Shown piece after piece: positions 23,068 to 32,225 of a stretch of DNA of 64,000 nucleotides. This DNA comes from Paramesorhizobium deserti. Its GTDB lineage: Bacteria; Pseudomonadota; Alphaproteobacteria; Rhizobiales; Rhizobiaceae. The notes under the pieces were generated by a model that saw only the letters and a program-made list of their open reading frames with translations, did no database searches and had not been told where the DNA came from. Made by a program: the position numbers and the translations under genes. The stretch spans positions 62,001 to 126,000 of the forward strand of contig NZ_LNTU01000001.1 in NCBI RefSeq assembly GCF_001558695.1, in the 5' to 3' direction. How positions within the stretch are numbered: position 1 is the first letter of the stretch; every line of letters starts with the position of its first letter.

Positions 23068-23778
23068 ATGGAAAATGCTCTTTCTCGCCGCTCGTTCCTG
23101 ACGGCATTGACCGCCACCGCAGCAGCCGGCCTCTCAGGCTGCACGCAATTGCGCCAGGACATTCCGGTCATCAATGTCGGCTTCGATGGCCGGCCGGTTT
23201 CGCCGCGGGCAAGCGTCGATTCCGCCTTTGATCCCTATGCGGCGATGTATGCCGCGGTGGAAGATGAAGGCTATCAGCTGCCGGCCATCCCGATCCAGAA
23301 GATGGATAAACAATATCTGCGCCAGATCGTCCGCGACCCGACCGGAGAGCGGCCGGGCACGATCGTGGTCGATACCTCCAACCGCTTCCTCTATCTGGTC
23401 CGCGAGGGCGGCGAAGCCATCCGCTACGGCGTCGGCATCGGACGGGAAGGCTTTGCCTGGTCCGGCCGCGCGATCGTCCAGTGGAAGCGCAAATGGCCGA
23501 CCTGGACGCCGCCGGCCGAGATGATCGCCCGCCAGCCGGAGCTGGCGCAATACAGCGCCGCCAATGGCGGCATGCAGCCGGGCCTCACCAATCCGCTCGG
23601 CGCGCGCGCGCTCTATATCTTCAAGGATGGCAAGGATACGCTCTACCGCCTGCACGGCTCGCCGGAATGGTGGTCGATCGGCAAGGCGGTTTCCTCCGGC
23701 TGCGTGCGCCTGATCAACCAGGACGTCATCGATCTCTACGACCGGGTTCCGAACAAGACGCCGATCTTGGTGATGTAG
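23068..23778 (+). CDS. L,D-transpeptidase (YkuD family), probable lipoprotein
   Basis: The 236-residue product begins MENALSRRSFLTALTATAAAGLSGCTQL. It combines an RR-x-F-L motif with a lipobox (LSGC, Cys at 25), so it may be a Tat- or Sec-exported lipoprotein. The YkuD domain covers about residues 95-235, with GTIVVDTSNRFLYLVREGG, the His in RLHGSPEWWSIG (H196) and the nucleophile in AVSSGCVRLINQDVIDLY (C212). It would make or edit 3-3 peptidoglycan cross-links, or attach proteins to them, in the periplasm. The start at 23068 gives a complete signal peptide; an upstream in-frame start at 23008 would bury it. A RIME-like element follows. Confidence 0.92.
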   Translation: MENALSRRSFLTALTATAAAGLSGCTQLRQDIPVINVGFDGRPVSPRASVDSAFDPYAAMYAAVEDEGYQLPAIPIQKMDKQYLRQIVRDPTGERPGTIVVDTSNRFLYLVREGGEAIRYGVGIGREGFAWSGRAIVQWKRKWPTWTPPAEMIARQPELAQYSAANGGMQPGLTNPLGARALYIFKDGKDTLYRLHGSPEWWSIGKAVSSGCVRLINQDVIDLYDRVPNKTPILVM

Positions 23779-23800
23779 TTCGTGTATTGATTTTTAGATG

Positions 23801-23993
23801 GAAACGCCGGCGGGACAGCGCCCCCCTGCCCTGCCGGGCATCTCCCCCGCAAGGGGGGAGATTAGCCGTTATTGATGATGGCGCTAGTTCTTGCAACGCT
23901 GGCGATTAGCGAAAGCGGAACTGATAGCTAATCTCCCCACTTGCGGGGGAGATGGCTGGCAAGCCAGAGGGGGCACTGTCCCGCCGGCGTTTC
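23801..23993. repeat. RIME-like mosaic element with 18-bp terminal inverted repeats
   Basis: The ends GAAACGCCGGCGGGACAG (23801-23818) and CTGTCCCGCCGGCGTTTC (23976-23993) are perfect inverted repeats. Inside are two palindromic units around cccgcaagggggg and ccacttgcggggg, joined by a spacer with cgctggcgattagcgaaagcgg. This is the most complete copy in the window. It separates the convergent transpeptidase and HerA-like genes. Confidence 0.9.
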
Positions 23994-24005
23994 TTTTAAA
24001 GCGCC

Positions 24006-25520
24006 CTACCGCTTCAAGCTCCCCAGCACCCCGCGCACCAGCGCGCGGCCGAGCGACGAGGCAACGGAGCGCACGACGGATTTCATGGCCGCTTCAGCCA
24101 CCGTCTGGCGGCCCGAGCGGCGGCTGCCGCCGAGGGCGCTTTCCAGGACGTCGCCCCAGCCGCCGCTGCTTCCGCCCTGGCTCTCTTCTTTCATCTTTTC
24201 CTGGACCGAGGCCGCTTCCTGCGCCTTGCGCTGAAGGATTTCATAAGCGGATTCCGGATCGACCGTCTGGTCGTATTGTCCAGCGATCGGGCTCGCGGCG
24301 ATGACCCTGGCGCGCTCGTCCGGCGTCAGCGGACCGATGCGCGATGCCGGCGGCCGCATCAGCGTGCGCTGGACGATGGAGGGCACGCCCTTGTCCTGCA
24401 GGGTCGAGACCAGAGCCTCGCCGGTGCTCAGATTGGTGATCGTCTTGAAGGTGTCGAAATCCGGGTTGGGCCGGAAGGTGTCGGCGGCCGTCTTCACGGC
24501 ATTGGTCTCGCGCGGGGTATAGGCGCGCAAGGCGTGCTGCACGCGGTTGCCGAGCTGGGCCAGGACGGGATCCGGCACGTCGAGCGGGTTCTGCGTGACG
24601 AAATAGACGCCGACGCCCTTCGAACGGATGAGGCGCACCACCTGCTCGACGCGGTCGAGCAGCGCCTTCGGCGCTTCGTTGAAGAGCAGATGCGCCTCGT
24701 CGAAGAAGAAGACGAGCCGCGGCTTGTCGGGATCGCCCACCTCGGGCAGTTCCTCGAAGAGCTCCGACATGAGCCAGAGGAGAAACGTCGAATAAAGGCG
24801 CGGATTCATCATCAGCTTGTCGGCGGCGAGCACGTTTACGAAGCCGCGCCCGTCCGTGGTGGTGCGCATGAGATCGGCGATCCTCAACGCCGGCTCGCCG
24901 AAGAACTTCGTGCCGCCCTGCTGTTCGAGCACCAGGAGCGAGCGCTGGATGGCGCCGACGGAGGTCTTGTTCACATTGCCGTATTTGGTCGAAAGCTCGG
25001 CGGCGCGCTCCGCGATATTCGTCAGGAGCGCCTGCAGATCCTTCATGTCGAGGAGGAGCAGCCCCTCCTCGTCGGCGATGCGGAAGGCGATGTTGAGCAC
25101 GCCTTCCTGCGCATCGGTCAGGTTCATCAGGCGCGAAAGCAGCAACGGGCCCATTTCCGTGATGGTGGCCCGGATCGGATGCCCCTGCTCGCCGAAAATA
25201 TCCCAGAAGATGGTGGGCGCGGCCGCGAACACATAGGGATCGAGCTTGACCTGCTCGGCCCGCTTCAGAAGAAAATCCTTCGGCTCGCCCTTGGCCGCGA
25301 TGCCGGAGAGATCGCCCTTGATGTCGGCACAGAAGACCGGCACGCCCGCATCGGAAAAGCCCTGCGCCAGAATCTGGAGGCTGACGGTCTTGCCGGTGCC
25401 CGTCGCACCGGTCACGAGGCCATGACGGTTGCCATATGGCAGCAGCAGATATTCCGGCTCCTGATAGCTGTCGTCGGGCTTTCGGCTTGCGCCCAGAAAA
25501 ATCTTGTCGTCGGCGAGCAT
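24006..25520 (-). CDS. DUF853/YjgR-type HerA-like ATPase
   Basis: The 504-residue product starts MLADDKIFLGASRKPDDSYQEPEYLLLPYGNRHG; GAGGAG about eight bases before ATG 25520 supports this start over the open frame extending to 25613. Walker A is GATGTGKT (residues 38-45) and Walker B is PRLVFFFDEAHLLF. FCADIKGDLSGIA, VTQNPLDVPDPVLAQLGNRVQHALRAYTPRE and a Gly/Ser-rich C-terminal stretch (SQGGSSGGWGDVLESALGGS) are typical of the DUF853 group. HerA/FtsK-type ATPases move DNA or unwind ends, but the role of this group is not established. The gene stands alone between two RIME-like elements. Confidence 0.9.
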   Translation of the reverse strand: MLADDKIFLGASRKPDDSYQEPEYLLLPYGNRHGLVTGATGTGKTVSLQILAQGFSDAGVPVFCADIKGDLSGIAAKGEPKDFLLKRAEQVKLDPYVFAAAPTIFWDIFGEQGHPIRATITEMGPLLLSRLMNLTDAQEGVLNIAFRIADEEGLLLLDMKDLQALLTNIAERAAELSTKYGNVNKTSVGAIQRSLLVLEQQGGTKFFGEPALRIADLMRTTTDGRGFVNVLAADKLMMNPRLYSTFLLWLMSELFEELPEVGDPDKPRLVFFFDEAHLLFNEAPKALLDRVEQVVRLIRSKGVGVYFVTQNPLDVPDPVLAQLGNRVQHALRAYTPRETNAVKTAADTFRPNPDFDTFKTITNLSTGEALVSTLQDKGVPSIVQRTLMRPPASRIGPLTPDERARVIAASPIAGQYDQTVDPESAYEILQRKAQEAASVQEKMKEESQGGSSGGWGDVLESALGGSRRSGRQTVAEAAMKSVVRSVASSLGRALVRGVLGSLKR

Positions 25521-25699
25521 GTCTCGTCTTCTCCTCGTTGCATCAACATCCGGAACCAGCGCAGCGTTCCAGAAGCCCTCTTCCGGTATAGTGTGGCTAT
25601 CCCCGGGGGACAATCATGAATTCGCCGGCCAGACGGTCGGGGCGTAGATTTGGAGCTTTTCCAAAACAGTTTGCCAAAGGGGTTCACTTTTTTATGGAA

Positions 25700-25882
25700 A
25701 CGCCAGGCGTGCCCCTCTGGACTGCCGCCCATCTTCCTCGCGAGGGGGAGATTGCTCATGAGTTCCGCTTTCGCCAATCGCCAGCGTTGCAAGAATTAGC
25801 GCCATCATCAATGACAGCCAATCTCCCCCCTTGCGGGGAGATGTCCGGCAGGACAGAGGGGGCGCTGTCCCGCCAACACTTG
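25700..25882. repeat. RIME-like mosaic element
   Basis: Begins gccaggcgtgcccctctgg, holds two palindromic units (cctcgcgagggggagatt and aatctccccccttgcgggg) joined by a spacer with gctttcgccaatcgccagcgttgca, and ends ggcgctgtcccgcc. It lies in the 506-bp gap between the HerA-like ATPase gene and the DUF2267 gene. Outside the element, about 25885-26025 probably contains the DUF2267 promoter; nothing else was seen. Confidence 0.85.
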
Positions 25883-26026
25883 CATCAAAAATGAGCTGTT
25901 CTGGCGCCGGGCCTCACCATCTCCGGCGGCACCGAAAAAGTGCCTGCTGAACCGCATGGGACGGCTTGCATTCGTTCGCGCCAAATGCATATTACGTAAA
26001 CGTCAATTTTCTTTGGAGAGGACCCC

Positions 26027-26395
26027 ATGGACGAACTCGTCGCGCGTATCACTTCCAATGTCGGCATCGACCCCGCCACGGCCACGAAGGCGGTCGGGCT
26101 GATCCTCGCCTTCCTGCAGAAGGAAGGCCCAGCGGACAAGGTTTCCGCCCTCATCGCCGCCATTCCGGGCGCGCAGGACGCCATCACCGCGGCCCAGAGC
26201 CAGGGCGGCGGCTTCCTCTCCGGCATGATGGGCGGCGTCATGGGTCTCGGCTCGCAACTCATGGGGCTCGGTCTCGGCATGGGCGAGATCTCAGGCGTTT
26301 CGAAGGAAACCATCGGATTTGCGCGCGAGAAGGCGGGCTCCGGCCCTGTCGACGAGGTGGTCAATTCCATTCCCGGCCTCAGCCAGTTCGTGTGA
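26027..26395 (+). CDS. DUF2267-like small glycine-rich protein
   Basis: The 122-residue product starts MDELVARITSNVGIDPATATKAVGLILAFLQKEGPADKV, a small helical module of the DUF2267 type. A glycine/methionine-rich stretch (GGGFLSGMMGGVMGLGSQLMGLGLGMGEI, about residues 59-87) follows, then a helical tail ending SIPGLSQFV. The Gly-rich stretch could contact membrane or self-associate. TTGGAGAGGA lies just before ATG 26027. Function is unknown. It is followed by a long perfect hairpin at 26446-26498. Confidence 0.78.
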   Translation: MDELVARITSNVGIDPATATKAVGLILAFLQKEGPADKVSALIAAIPGAQDAITAAQSQGGGFLSGMMGGVMGLGSQLMGLGLGMGEISGVSKETIGFAREKAGSGPVDEVVNSIPGLSQFV

Positions 26396-26445
26396 GGGCG
26401 GCTAGAGTGACGCATTTTCAAATGGGGGCGCGTGCTTCCATTTGA

Positions 26446-26498
26446 ATGTTCCGGAATGGGATCCTCGGGCTGGACCCGAGGATCCCATTCCGGAACAT
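26446..26498. repeat. perfect 23-bp stem hairpin
   Basis: The arms at 26446-26468 and 26476-26498 are perfectly complementary over 23 bp (outer atgttccggaatggg, inner atcctcgg) around a 7-base loop. The inner part is the tcctcgggc/gaccc-gagga repeat core seen at 1312 and 14252. An additional caaatgg/ccatttg pair lies just outside on the left. No T-run follows. Confidence 0.9.
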
Positions 26499-26678
26499 TG
26501 CAGCCCCCCAGCGGTCAGACATCAAGGTCATTGATCGGAACAGCTCGCGATTCCACAAACCGGAGCCCGAGTCGACCATTCCGCCTCCCCCTCCCGCCCT
26601 ATCGGCTTTTGTTTTATTGCGAAGCCGCATGGGAACTCCTAAACTTCATGTGCAGGCATCGCATGGATGGGAGAAGGC

Positions 26679-28145
26679 ATGGACGCGGGCATATTGAGGG
26701 AAGCTGGGTTTCCTTCGGTTGATTACGATCGCTGGGTCCAGCTTGCCGAAAAAGCGCTGAAGGGCCTGAGTTACGAGGGGGCGCTGGTTTCGGATACCGA
26801 TGACGGGATCATCATCGAGCCGCTTTACGGCCGCACCCGCAATGCCGGGCTTGTGCCGCGTGCGCACCCGGACCGCCCCTGGCGAATCATCCAGCGGGCG
26901 GACGACCCTGATGCATCCCGCGCCAACCGCCAGTTGATCGAGGATGTCGAAAGCGGCGCGAATGGCGTGGCGCTTATCTTCGAAGGCGCGCAGAACGCCT
27001 TCGGCTACGGCCTGCCGGCCAAGCCCGACACGATCAGCCGCCTGTTCGACGGCGTGAAGCTCGACAATCTGCATTTGAGGATCGACGCGCATCCCAACGG
27101 CCGCTCCTGCGCCGACTGGTTCGTCGACTATATGCGCTCCCGGCGCATCGATCCGGCGCGCACCACCTTTGCACTCGGCATCGACCCCACCGCGACGCTT
27201 GCCTCCGCCGGGTGGCTGCGCATGAGCATCGGGGCCTTGAAAGCCTCCCTGCCGCAGTCGCTCTCCGGCTTCTTCGCCTCCGGCCTGCCGGGCATCGTGC
27301 TGGAAGCCGACGGACGCCCCTACCACAATGCGGGGGCGACGGAGGCGCAGGAACTGGGCGCGATGCTGTCGGTCGCCATCGGGCATCTCAGGATGTTCGA
27401 GGACGCGCGCCAGCCGATCATCTACGCCGCGCCGCATATCGGCTTCTCCATTTCCGCCGATCAGGACCAGTTCGTCACCATCGCCAAGCTGCGCGCGCTG
27501 AGGCGGCTTTGGACACGATTGCAGGAGGCCTGCGGCATCCCGCCCTCTCCCGCCACGATCCATGTCGAAACGTCGATGCGCATGATGGCCGCGCACGACC
27601 CCGAGACCAATATATTGCGCACGACGATTGCAACCTTCGCGGCGGCAATCGGCGGCGCGGATACGGTCTCGGTGCTGCCGCATACGATCACCCACGGCCT
27701 GCCCGATCCATTCGCACGGCGGCTCGCCCGCAACACGCAACTCATCCTGGCCAGGGAAGCCAATCTCGGCTTCGTCGCCGACCCGGGAGCCGGTTCGGGC
27801 GGCATCGAGGCGCTGACGGAGGCGCTCTGCGAGGCGGCGTGGAACGCCTTCCAGGCGCTGGAACGCGAAGGCGGCGTGCTGAAAAGCCTTGTGCATGGCC
27901 ATTTCCAGGCGCAGATCGCCGAGGCCCGTAAAAAACGCGCGGCAGCCTATCGCGACGGCAAGCGCTCGATCGTCGGCACGACCATCTATCCGCCGAAAGA
28001 GGACCGGCCGGTGACGGTGCTCAAGGCTGAACGCAAGGCCCTGCCGAGCGAGGGCGCGGTGCATTGCGAGCCGCTGACCTTCAAGCGCATCGATGAGAGC
28101 TTAAGCGAAAATGGGCCGGTGGCGGAGACGGAGGCGGTGCAATGA
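26679..28145 (+). CDS. mutA: methylmalonyl-CoA mutase, small (beta) subunit
   Basis: The 488-residue product resembles the mutase small subunit: an N-terminal [39 protein letters not shown] and TIM-barrel segments such as [27 protein letters not shown] and [26 protein letters not shown], ending [12 protein letters not shown]. It lacks the C-terminal B12-binding domain carried by its partner, as expected for the non-catalytic subunit. The mutase interconverts methylmalonyl-CoA and succinyl-CoA in propionate metabolism. GGGAG five bases before ATG 26679 favours this start over 26667. The stop overlaps the next start in an ATGA, so both subunits are coupled. Confidence 0.93.
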   Translation: MDAGILREAGFPSVDYDRWVQLAEKALKGLSYEGALVSDTDDGIIIEPLYGRTRNAGLVPRAHPDRPWRIIQRADDPDASRANRQLIEDVESGANGVALIFEGAQNAFGYGLPAKPDTISRLFDGVKLDNLHLRIDAHPNGRSCADWFVDYMRSRRIDPARTTFALGIDPTATLASAGWLRMSIGALKASLPQSLSGFFASGLPGIVLEADGRPYHNAGATEAQELGAMLSVAIGHLRMFEDARQPIIYAAPHIGFSISADQDQFVTIAKLRALRRLWTRLQEACGIPPSPATIHVETSMRMMAAHDPETNILRTTIATFAAAIGGADTVSVLPHTITHGLPDPFARRLARNTQLILAREANLGFVADPGAGSGGIEALTEALCEAAWNAFQALEREGGVLKSLVHGHFQAQIAEARKKRAAAYRDGKRSIVGTTIYPPKEDRPVTVLKAERKALPSEGAVHCEPLTFKRIDESLSENGPVAETEAVQ

Positions 28146-30271
28146 TCCCGGATTTCACCGAAGTCCCCTGGAAAGAGCCGAAGGCGAAGGCGCCGAAGCC
28201 TGTTGCCGGAACCTGGACCACGCCCGAGAGCATCAAGGTCAAGCGCGCCTATGGCGAGGCGGATCTGAAATCGCTCTCCTGGCTCGATACCTATCCCGGA
28301 ACGCCGCCCTTCATCCGCGGCCCCTACCCGACGATGTATATCCAGCAGCCCTGGACGATCCGGCAATATGCGGGGTTCTCCACGGCCGAGGAATCGAACG
28401 CCTTCTACCGGCGCAACCTCGCGGCCGGGCAGAAGGGCCTTTCCATCGCGTTCGACCTAGCCACCCATCGCGGCTATGACAGCGACCATCCGCGCGTCGC
28501 CGGGGATGTCGGCATGGCGGGGGTGGCCATCGATTCCATCCTCGACATGCGGCAGCTCTTCGATGGCATCCCGCTTGATCAAATGACCGTCTCCATGACC
28601 ATGAACGGTGCGGTGCTGCCTGTTATGGCGCTCTATATCGTGGCAGCGGAGGAACAGGGCGTCGGCCAGGAGCAGTTGGCCGGGACCATCCAGAACGACA
28701 TCCTCAAGGAGTTCATGGTCCGCAACACCTATATCTACCCGCCGCAGCCCTCGATGCGGATCGTCTCCGACATCTTCGCCTATACGGCGAAGCACATGCC
28801 GAAATTCAATTCGATCTCGATTTCCGGCTATCACATGCAGGAGGCGGGAGCGACCGCCGATCTGGAGCTCGCCTATACGATCGCCGACGGCATCGAATAT
28901 GCGCGCGCCGGCGTGGCGGCGGGGCTCGACATCGACCGTTTCGCGCCGCGGCTCTCCTTCTTCTGGGCCATCGGCATGAACTTCTTCATGGAGGTCGCCA
29001 AGCTGCGTGCAGCCCGCCTCCTCTGGGCGGCGCTGATGAAGAAGAATTTCGACCCCAAGGACGAGCGCTCGCTGTCGCTCCGGACCCATTGCCAGACCTC
29101 CGGCTGGTCGCTGACGGCGCAGGACCCCTACAACAACATCATGCGCACCATGGTCGAGGCGATGGCGGCGACGCAAGGCCACACCCAATCGCTGCACACC
29201 AACGCCTTTGACGAGGCGCTGGCGCTGCCGACCGACCATTCGGCGCGGATAGCCCGCAACACGCAGCTCATCCTGCAAAAGGAATCCGGCACGACGCGGA
29301 TCATCGACCCGTGGGGCGGCTCGGCCTATGTCGAGCGTCTGACGCATGATCTGGCCAGGAGGGCGCTCACCCATATCGAAGAGGTGGAGAAGCTCGGCGG
29401 CATGGCGAAGGCCATCGAGCAGGGCATCCCGAAGATGCGCATCGAGGAGGCGGCCGCGCGCACCCAGGCGCGCATCGACAGCGGCGAGCAGCCAGTCATC
29501 GGCGTCAATGCCTATCGGCCGAGCGAGGAGATCGAGGTCGACGTGCTGAAGGTGGATAATGCGGAAGTCCGCGCCCGCCAGCTTGCCAAGCTGCAGGAAC
29601 TCAAGGGCACACGCGACGTCGCAAGCGTCGAGACCGCCCTCTCGCAGCTCACCGAGGTGGCGAAATCCGGCGACGGCAATCTCCTGGACTATGCCGTCCG
29701 GGCGGCGCGCGCCAAGGCGACGGTCGGCGAGATTTCGCTGGCGCTGGAAAAGGCATTCGGCCGCCATGTCGCCGAAATCCGCACGATCTCCGGCGTCTAC
29801 CGCAAGGAGATCGGCAAAAGCGAGGTGGTGGACCGGGTGCTGGCGAAAGTGGCGGCTTTCGAGAAGCGCATGGAGGGAAAGCCGCGCGTTCTCGTCGCCA
29901 AGATGGGACAGGACGGCCATGACCGCGGGCAGAAGGTGATCGCCACCGCGTTCGGCGATCTCGGCTTCGACGTCGTTGTCGGCGCGATGTTCCAGACGCC
30001 GGAGGAAGTGGCCGAACTCGCGGTGACGAGCGGCGTCAATATTCTCGGCGTCTCGTCGCTCGCGGCCGGCCATCTGACGCTGGTGCCGGAACTGAAGGAT
30101 GCGCTGCGAAAGCGCGGTGGCGACGATATCCTCATCGTCGTCGGCGGCGTCATCCCCCCGCAGGATCACGACGCAGTGCTCAAGGCCGGCGCGACCGCGA
30201 TCTACCCACCCGGAACCATCATCGGCGAGGCGGCGGAAAATCTGATCGATATTCTGCTGGAGCGGCTATAA
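28142..30271 (+). CDS. mutB: methylmalonyl-CoA mutase, large (alpha) B12-binding subunit
   Basis: The 709-residue catalytic subunit has an N-terminal substrate barrel: [47 protein letters not shown] and [25 protein letters not shown]. The C-terminal cobalamin domain has the DxHxxG motif in [11 protein letters not shown] (D591, H593, G596), with [17 protein letters not shown] and [18 protein letters not shown] after it. It binds adenosylcobalamin and rearranges methylmalonyl-CoA to succinyl-CoA in the cytoplasm. Length and motifs are complete. It overlaps the small subunit by 4 bp. No epimerase or MeaB chaperone gene lies next to it, so those must be elsewhere. Confidence 0.97.
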   Translation: MIPDFTEVPWKEPKAKAPKPVAGTWTTPESIKVKRAYGEADLKSLSWLDTYPGTPPFIRGPYPTMYIQQPWTIRQYAGFSTAEESNAFYRRNLAAGQKGLSIAFDLATHRGYDSDHPRVAGDVGMAGVAIDSILDMRQLFDGIPLDQMTVSMTMNGAVLPVMALYIVAAEEQGVGQEQLAGTIQNDILKEFMVRNTYIYPPQPSMRIVSDIFAYTAKHMPKFNSISISGYHMQEAGATADLELAYTIADGIEYARAGVAAGLDIDRFAPRLSFFWAIGMNFFMEVAKLRAARLLWAALMKKNFDPKDERSLSLRTHCQTSGWSLTAQDPYNNIMRTMVEAMAATQGHTQSLHTNAFDEALALPTDHSARIARNTQLILQKESGTTRIIDPWGGSAYVERLTHDLARRALTHIEEVEKLGGMAKAIEQGIPKMRIEEAAARTQARIDSGEQPVIGVNAYRPSEEIEVDVLKVDNAEVRARQLAKLQELKGTRDVASVETALSQLTEVAKSGDGNLLDYAVRAARAKATVGEISLALEKAFGRHVAEIRTISGVYRKEIGKSEVVDRVLAKVAAFEKRMEGKPRVLVAKMGQDGHDRGQKVIATAFGDLGFDVVVGAMFQTPEEVAELAVTSGVNILGVSSLAAGHLTLVPELKDALRKRGGDDILIVVGGVIPPQDHDAVLKAGATAIYPPGTIIGEAAENLIDILLERL

Positions 30272-30391
30272 CTGACTGAGAGAACATTGGGGGCAAGGGG
30301 TAAAAAAACGCACGGTGCGGTTGCACTTGTCGTTGCCTGATATATCGTCTTTGCCATACTGAAATTCGTAATGGTTCAAAAGGATATCTTC

Positions 30392-30670
30392 ATGGCAATC
30401 AAGGATCTCCTTGGCTTCGAAAAATTCCTGACGCCCGTCTTGGTCAAGATCGTATACTGGCTTGGGGTCATTGGCGTCATCGGCTCAGCCATCGTAACCT
30501 TCGCCACCGCTTTTTCGCAAACCGGCGGGGCGTCCCAGATGATCGGGGCCATTCTGATGCTGATCGGGGGCCTGATAGTCTGGCGTGTGCTCTGCGAAAG
30601 CACGATCCTGATATTCAGAATCTACGACCGGCTGACCGAAATCCGCGATCAGGGCAGAGCACAACGGTAG
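30392..30670 (+). CDS. DUF4282 small membrane protein
   Basis: The 92-residue product starts MAIKDLLGFEKFLTPVLVKIVYWLGVIGVIGSAIVTF and has two membrane helices (about residues 15-40 and 50-75), then a charged tail RIYDRLTEIRDQGRAQR. This matches the DUF4282 family. AAAGGA eight bases before ATG 30392 supports this start; the in-frame ATG at 30371 would add seven residues. Function is unknown. A RIME-like element follows. Confidence 0.82.
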   Translation: MAIKDLLGFEKFLTPVLVKIVYWLGVIGVIGSAIVTFATAFSQTGGASQMIGAILMLIGGLIVWRVLCESTILIFRIYDRLTEIRDQGRAQR

Positions 30671-30682
30671 CCTTTCTACGGT

Positions 30683-30856
30683 TCGCCCCCCTCTGTCCTG
30701 CCGGACATCTCCCCCGCAAGGGGGGAGATTGGCTTGCATCGATGGCGGCTCTCAATTCTGCAATGGTGGCGATTGGCAAAAGCGAAACTGGTAGCTGATC
30801 TCCCCCCTTGCGGGGGAGATGGGCGGCAGCCCAGAGGGGGCGCTGTCCCGCCGACT
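30683..30856. repeat. RIME-like mosaic element
   Basis: Two palindromic units (ccccctctgtcctgccggacatctccc...gggggagattggc and gatctccccccttgcggggg...ggcgctgtcccgcc) are joined by a spacer including gcgattggcaaaagcgaaac. It lies between the DUF4282 and CorA genes. The remaining 85 bp before corA are AT-richer and may contain its promoter. Confidence 0.87.
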
Positions 30857-30941
30857 TTTCTATTTTAACACGAACCACCATTATTCCATTTTAAAGCCTT
30901 ATCGCCGTAGAGTTCCCATTTCGACGTTCAAGAGAATTTCC

Positions 30942-31934
30942 ATGATCAGGATCTACTGCCTCGATAATGACCATCTGATACTGGTTGAAGAGGAGCCGGG
31001 AAGCTCGCTACCCGGCCATGCGCTGTGGATCGACCTGATCAACCCGACGGCGGAAGAGGAAAAAGCGGTCGAAGGATGGCTCGGCGTTGATATACCGACC
31101 GACGCGGATATGGCGGAAATCGAGGAATCGAGCCGCTTCTACATGGAAAACGGCGTGCAATACCTGACCGTGCCCATTCTCTATGCCGTGGACAAGGATC
31201 ATCGAAAGACCGCGCCGGTCTCGTTCGTGCTTACGCCGAGGCTGCTCGTCACGGTACGCTATAGCGAACCCAGGGCGTTCACGATCTATATCGAGCGCGC
31301 CATGAAGCCGGGGAACGGCCTCATCGATGCGAAATGCAACGGCCTATCGATCCTGCTCGGCATCGTGGAAGCGGCAACCGACCGGCTGGCCGACATATTG
31401 GAAGGCGTGGCGGAAAAAACCGAGGCGGCGTCGCAGTCAATTTTCCATCTGCGGGCCCATGAACGGCCGATGACGAACCAGGACTTCCGCCGGCTGCTGA
31501 CGCAGATCGGCGGCCAGGGCGCTTTTCTTTCCAAGGTGCGGGAAAGCCTGACCGGCGTCAGCCGGCTGCTCGTCTATGTCACGGCGAACATGCGGGCAAG
31601 CGGCGTCGGAAAGGACAAGAGCGCCTGGGTCAAATCGCTGGAGCGGGACGCGCAATCGCTGGAAAACTACGTCGATTTCCTGTCGAACAAGATCAATTTC
31701 CTGCTCGATACCGTCGTCGGGCTGATCTCGGTCGAGCAGAACGCCATCATCAAGATCTTCTCGGTCGCCGCGGTCGGCTTCATGCCGCCCACGCTGATCG
31801 CCTCGATCTACGGCATGAACTTCCGCTTCATGCCGGAACTGGCGGAAAGCTGGGGCTATCCCATGGCGCTCATCCTGATGGTTATCTCCGCCATCCTACC
31901 GCTCGTTTATTTCCGCAGGAAGGGGTGGTTATAG
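30942..31934 (+). CDS. corA: CorA family divalent metal (Mg2+/Co2+) transporter
   Basis: The 330-residue product starts MIRIYCLDNDHLILVEEEPGSSLPGHALWIDLINPTAEEE. It has a large cytoplasmic domain, a long helix (about residues 180-270) and two C-terminal membrane helices. The signature GMN is in IASIYGMNFRFMPELAESWGYPM, followed by a second helix ending in the basic YFRRKGWL. In the family it forms a pentameric channel for Mg2+ gated by intracellular Mg2+. The start at 30942 is set by the family N-terminus; the open frame extends into the upstream repeat and is ignored. Confidence 0.95.
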   Translation: MIRIYCLDNDHLILVEEEPGSSLPGHALWIDLINPTAEEEKAVEGWLGVDIPTDADMAEIEESSRFYMENGVQYLTVPILYAVDKDHRKTAPVSFVLTPRLLVTVRYSEPRAFTIYIERAMKPGNGLIDAKCNGLSILLGIVEAATDRLADILEGVAEKTEAASQSIFHLRAHERPMTNQDFRRLLTQIGGQGAFLSKVRESLTGVSRLLVYVTANMRASGVGKDKSAWVKSLERDAQSLENYVDFLSNKINFLLDTVVGLISVEQNAIIKIFSVAAVGFMPPTLIASIYGMNFRFMPELAESWGYPMALILMVISAILPLVYFRRKGWL

Positions 31935-31960
31935 ACGGCGCTTGAAAGGGCCAGCCCATT

Positions 31961-31981
31961 GTTATATCATGCGTTATAACG
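31961..31981. promoter_or_regulatory. palindromic operator candidate for the MazE/Doc-like pair
   Basis: GTTATA (31961-31966) and TATAAC (31975-31980) are inverted around 8 bp, and the right half is itself a 10-bp palindrome, CGTTATAACG (31972-31981). It lies 14-34 bp before the antitoxin start, where an AbrB-fold antitoxin would bind and repress its own operon. A purine-rich ribosome site (GGAGAAAGGA) follows. Confidence 0.6.
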
Positions 31982-31994
31982 TTGGAGAAAGGAC

Positions 31995-32225
31995 ATGAAC
32001 GTCACCATCCGCAAAATTGGCAATTCCGAAGGGGTCATCCTGCCGAAGGAAGTGCTCGACCGTCATAACCTGCGGGCGGGAGACACTCTGCTTCTTATCG
32101 AGGATGGAGACGAGCTAAAACTGCGCCGCTCTTCCGAAGACCCGGAAGCGTTTGAAAAGAAGATGCAGATCGCCCGCGAGCGCATGAAGAAATACGAGAC
32201 CGCCTATCGCGTTCTCGCCAGATGA
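31995..32225 (+). CDS. MazE/AbrB-fold antitoxin
   Basis: The 76-residue product starts MNVTIRKIGNSEGVILPKEVLDRHNLRAGDTLLLIEDGDELKLR, the swapped-hairpin AbrB fold of MazE-type antitoxins. A charged C-terminal helix (FEKKMQIARERMKKYETAYRVLAR) follows and probably wraps the toxin. It overlaps the toxin start by 4 bp (ATGA), a classic toxin-antitoxin layout. GGAGAAAGGA gives a strong ribosome site. The MazE fold paired with a Doc toxin is a known mixed combination. Confidence 0.9.
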   Translation: MNVTIRKIGNSEGVILPKEVLDRHNLRAGDTLLLIEDGDELKLRRSSEDPEAFEKKMQIARERMKKYETAYRVLAR

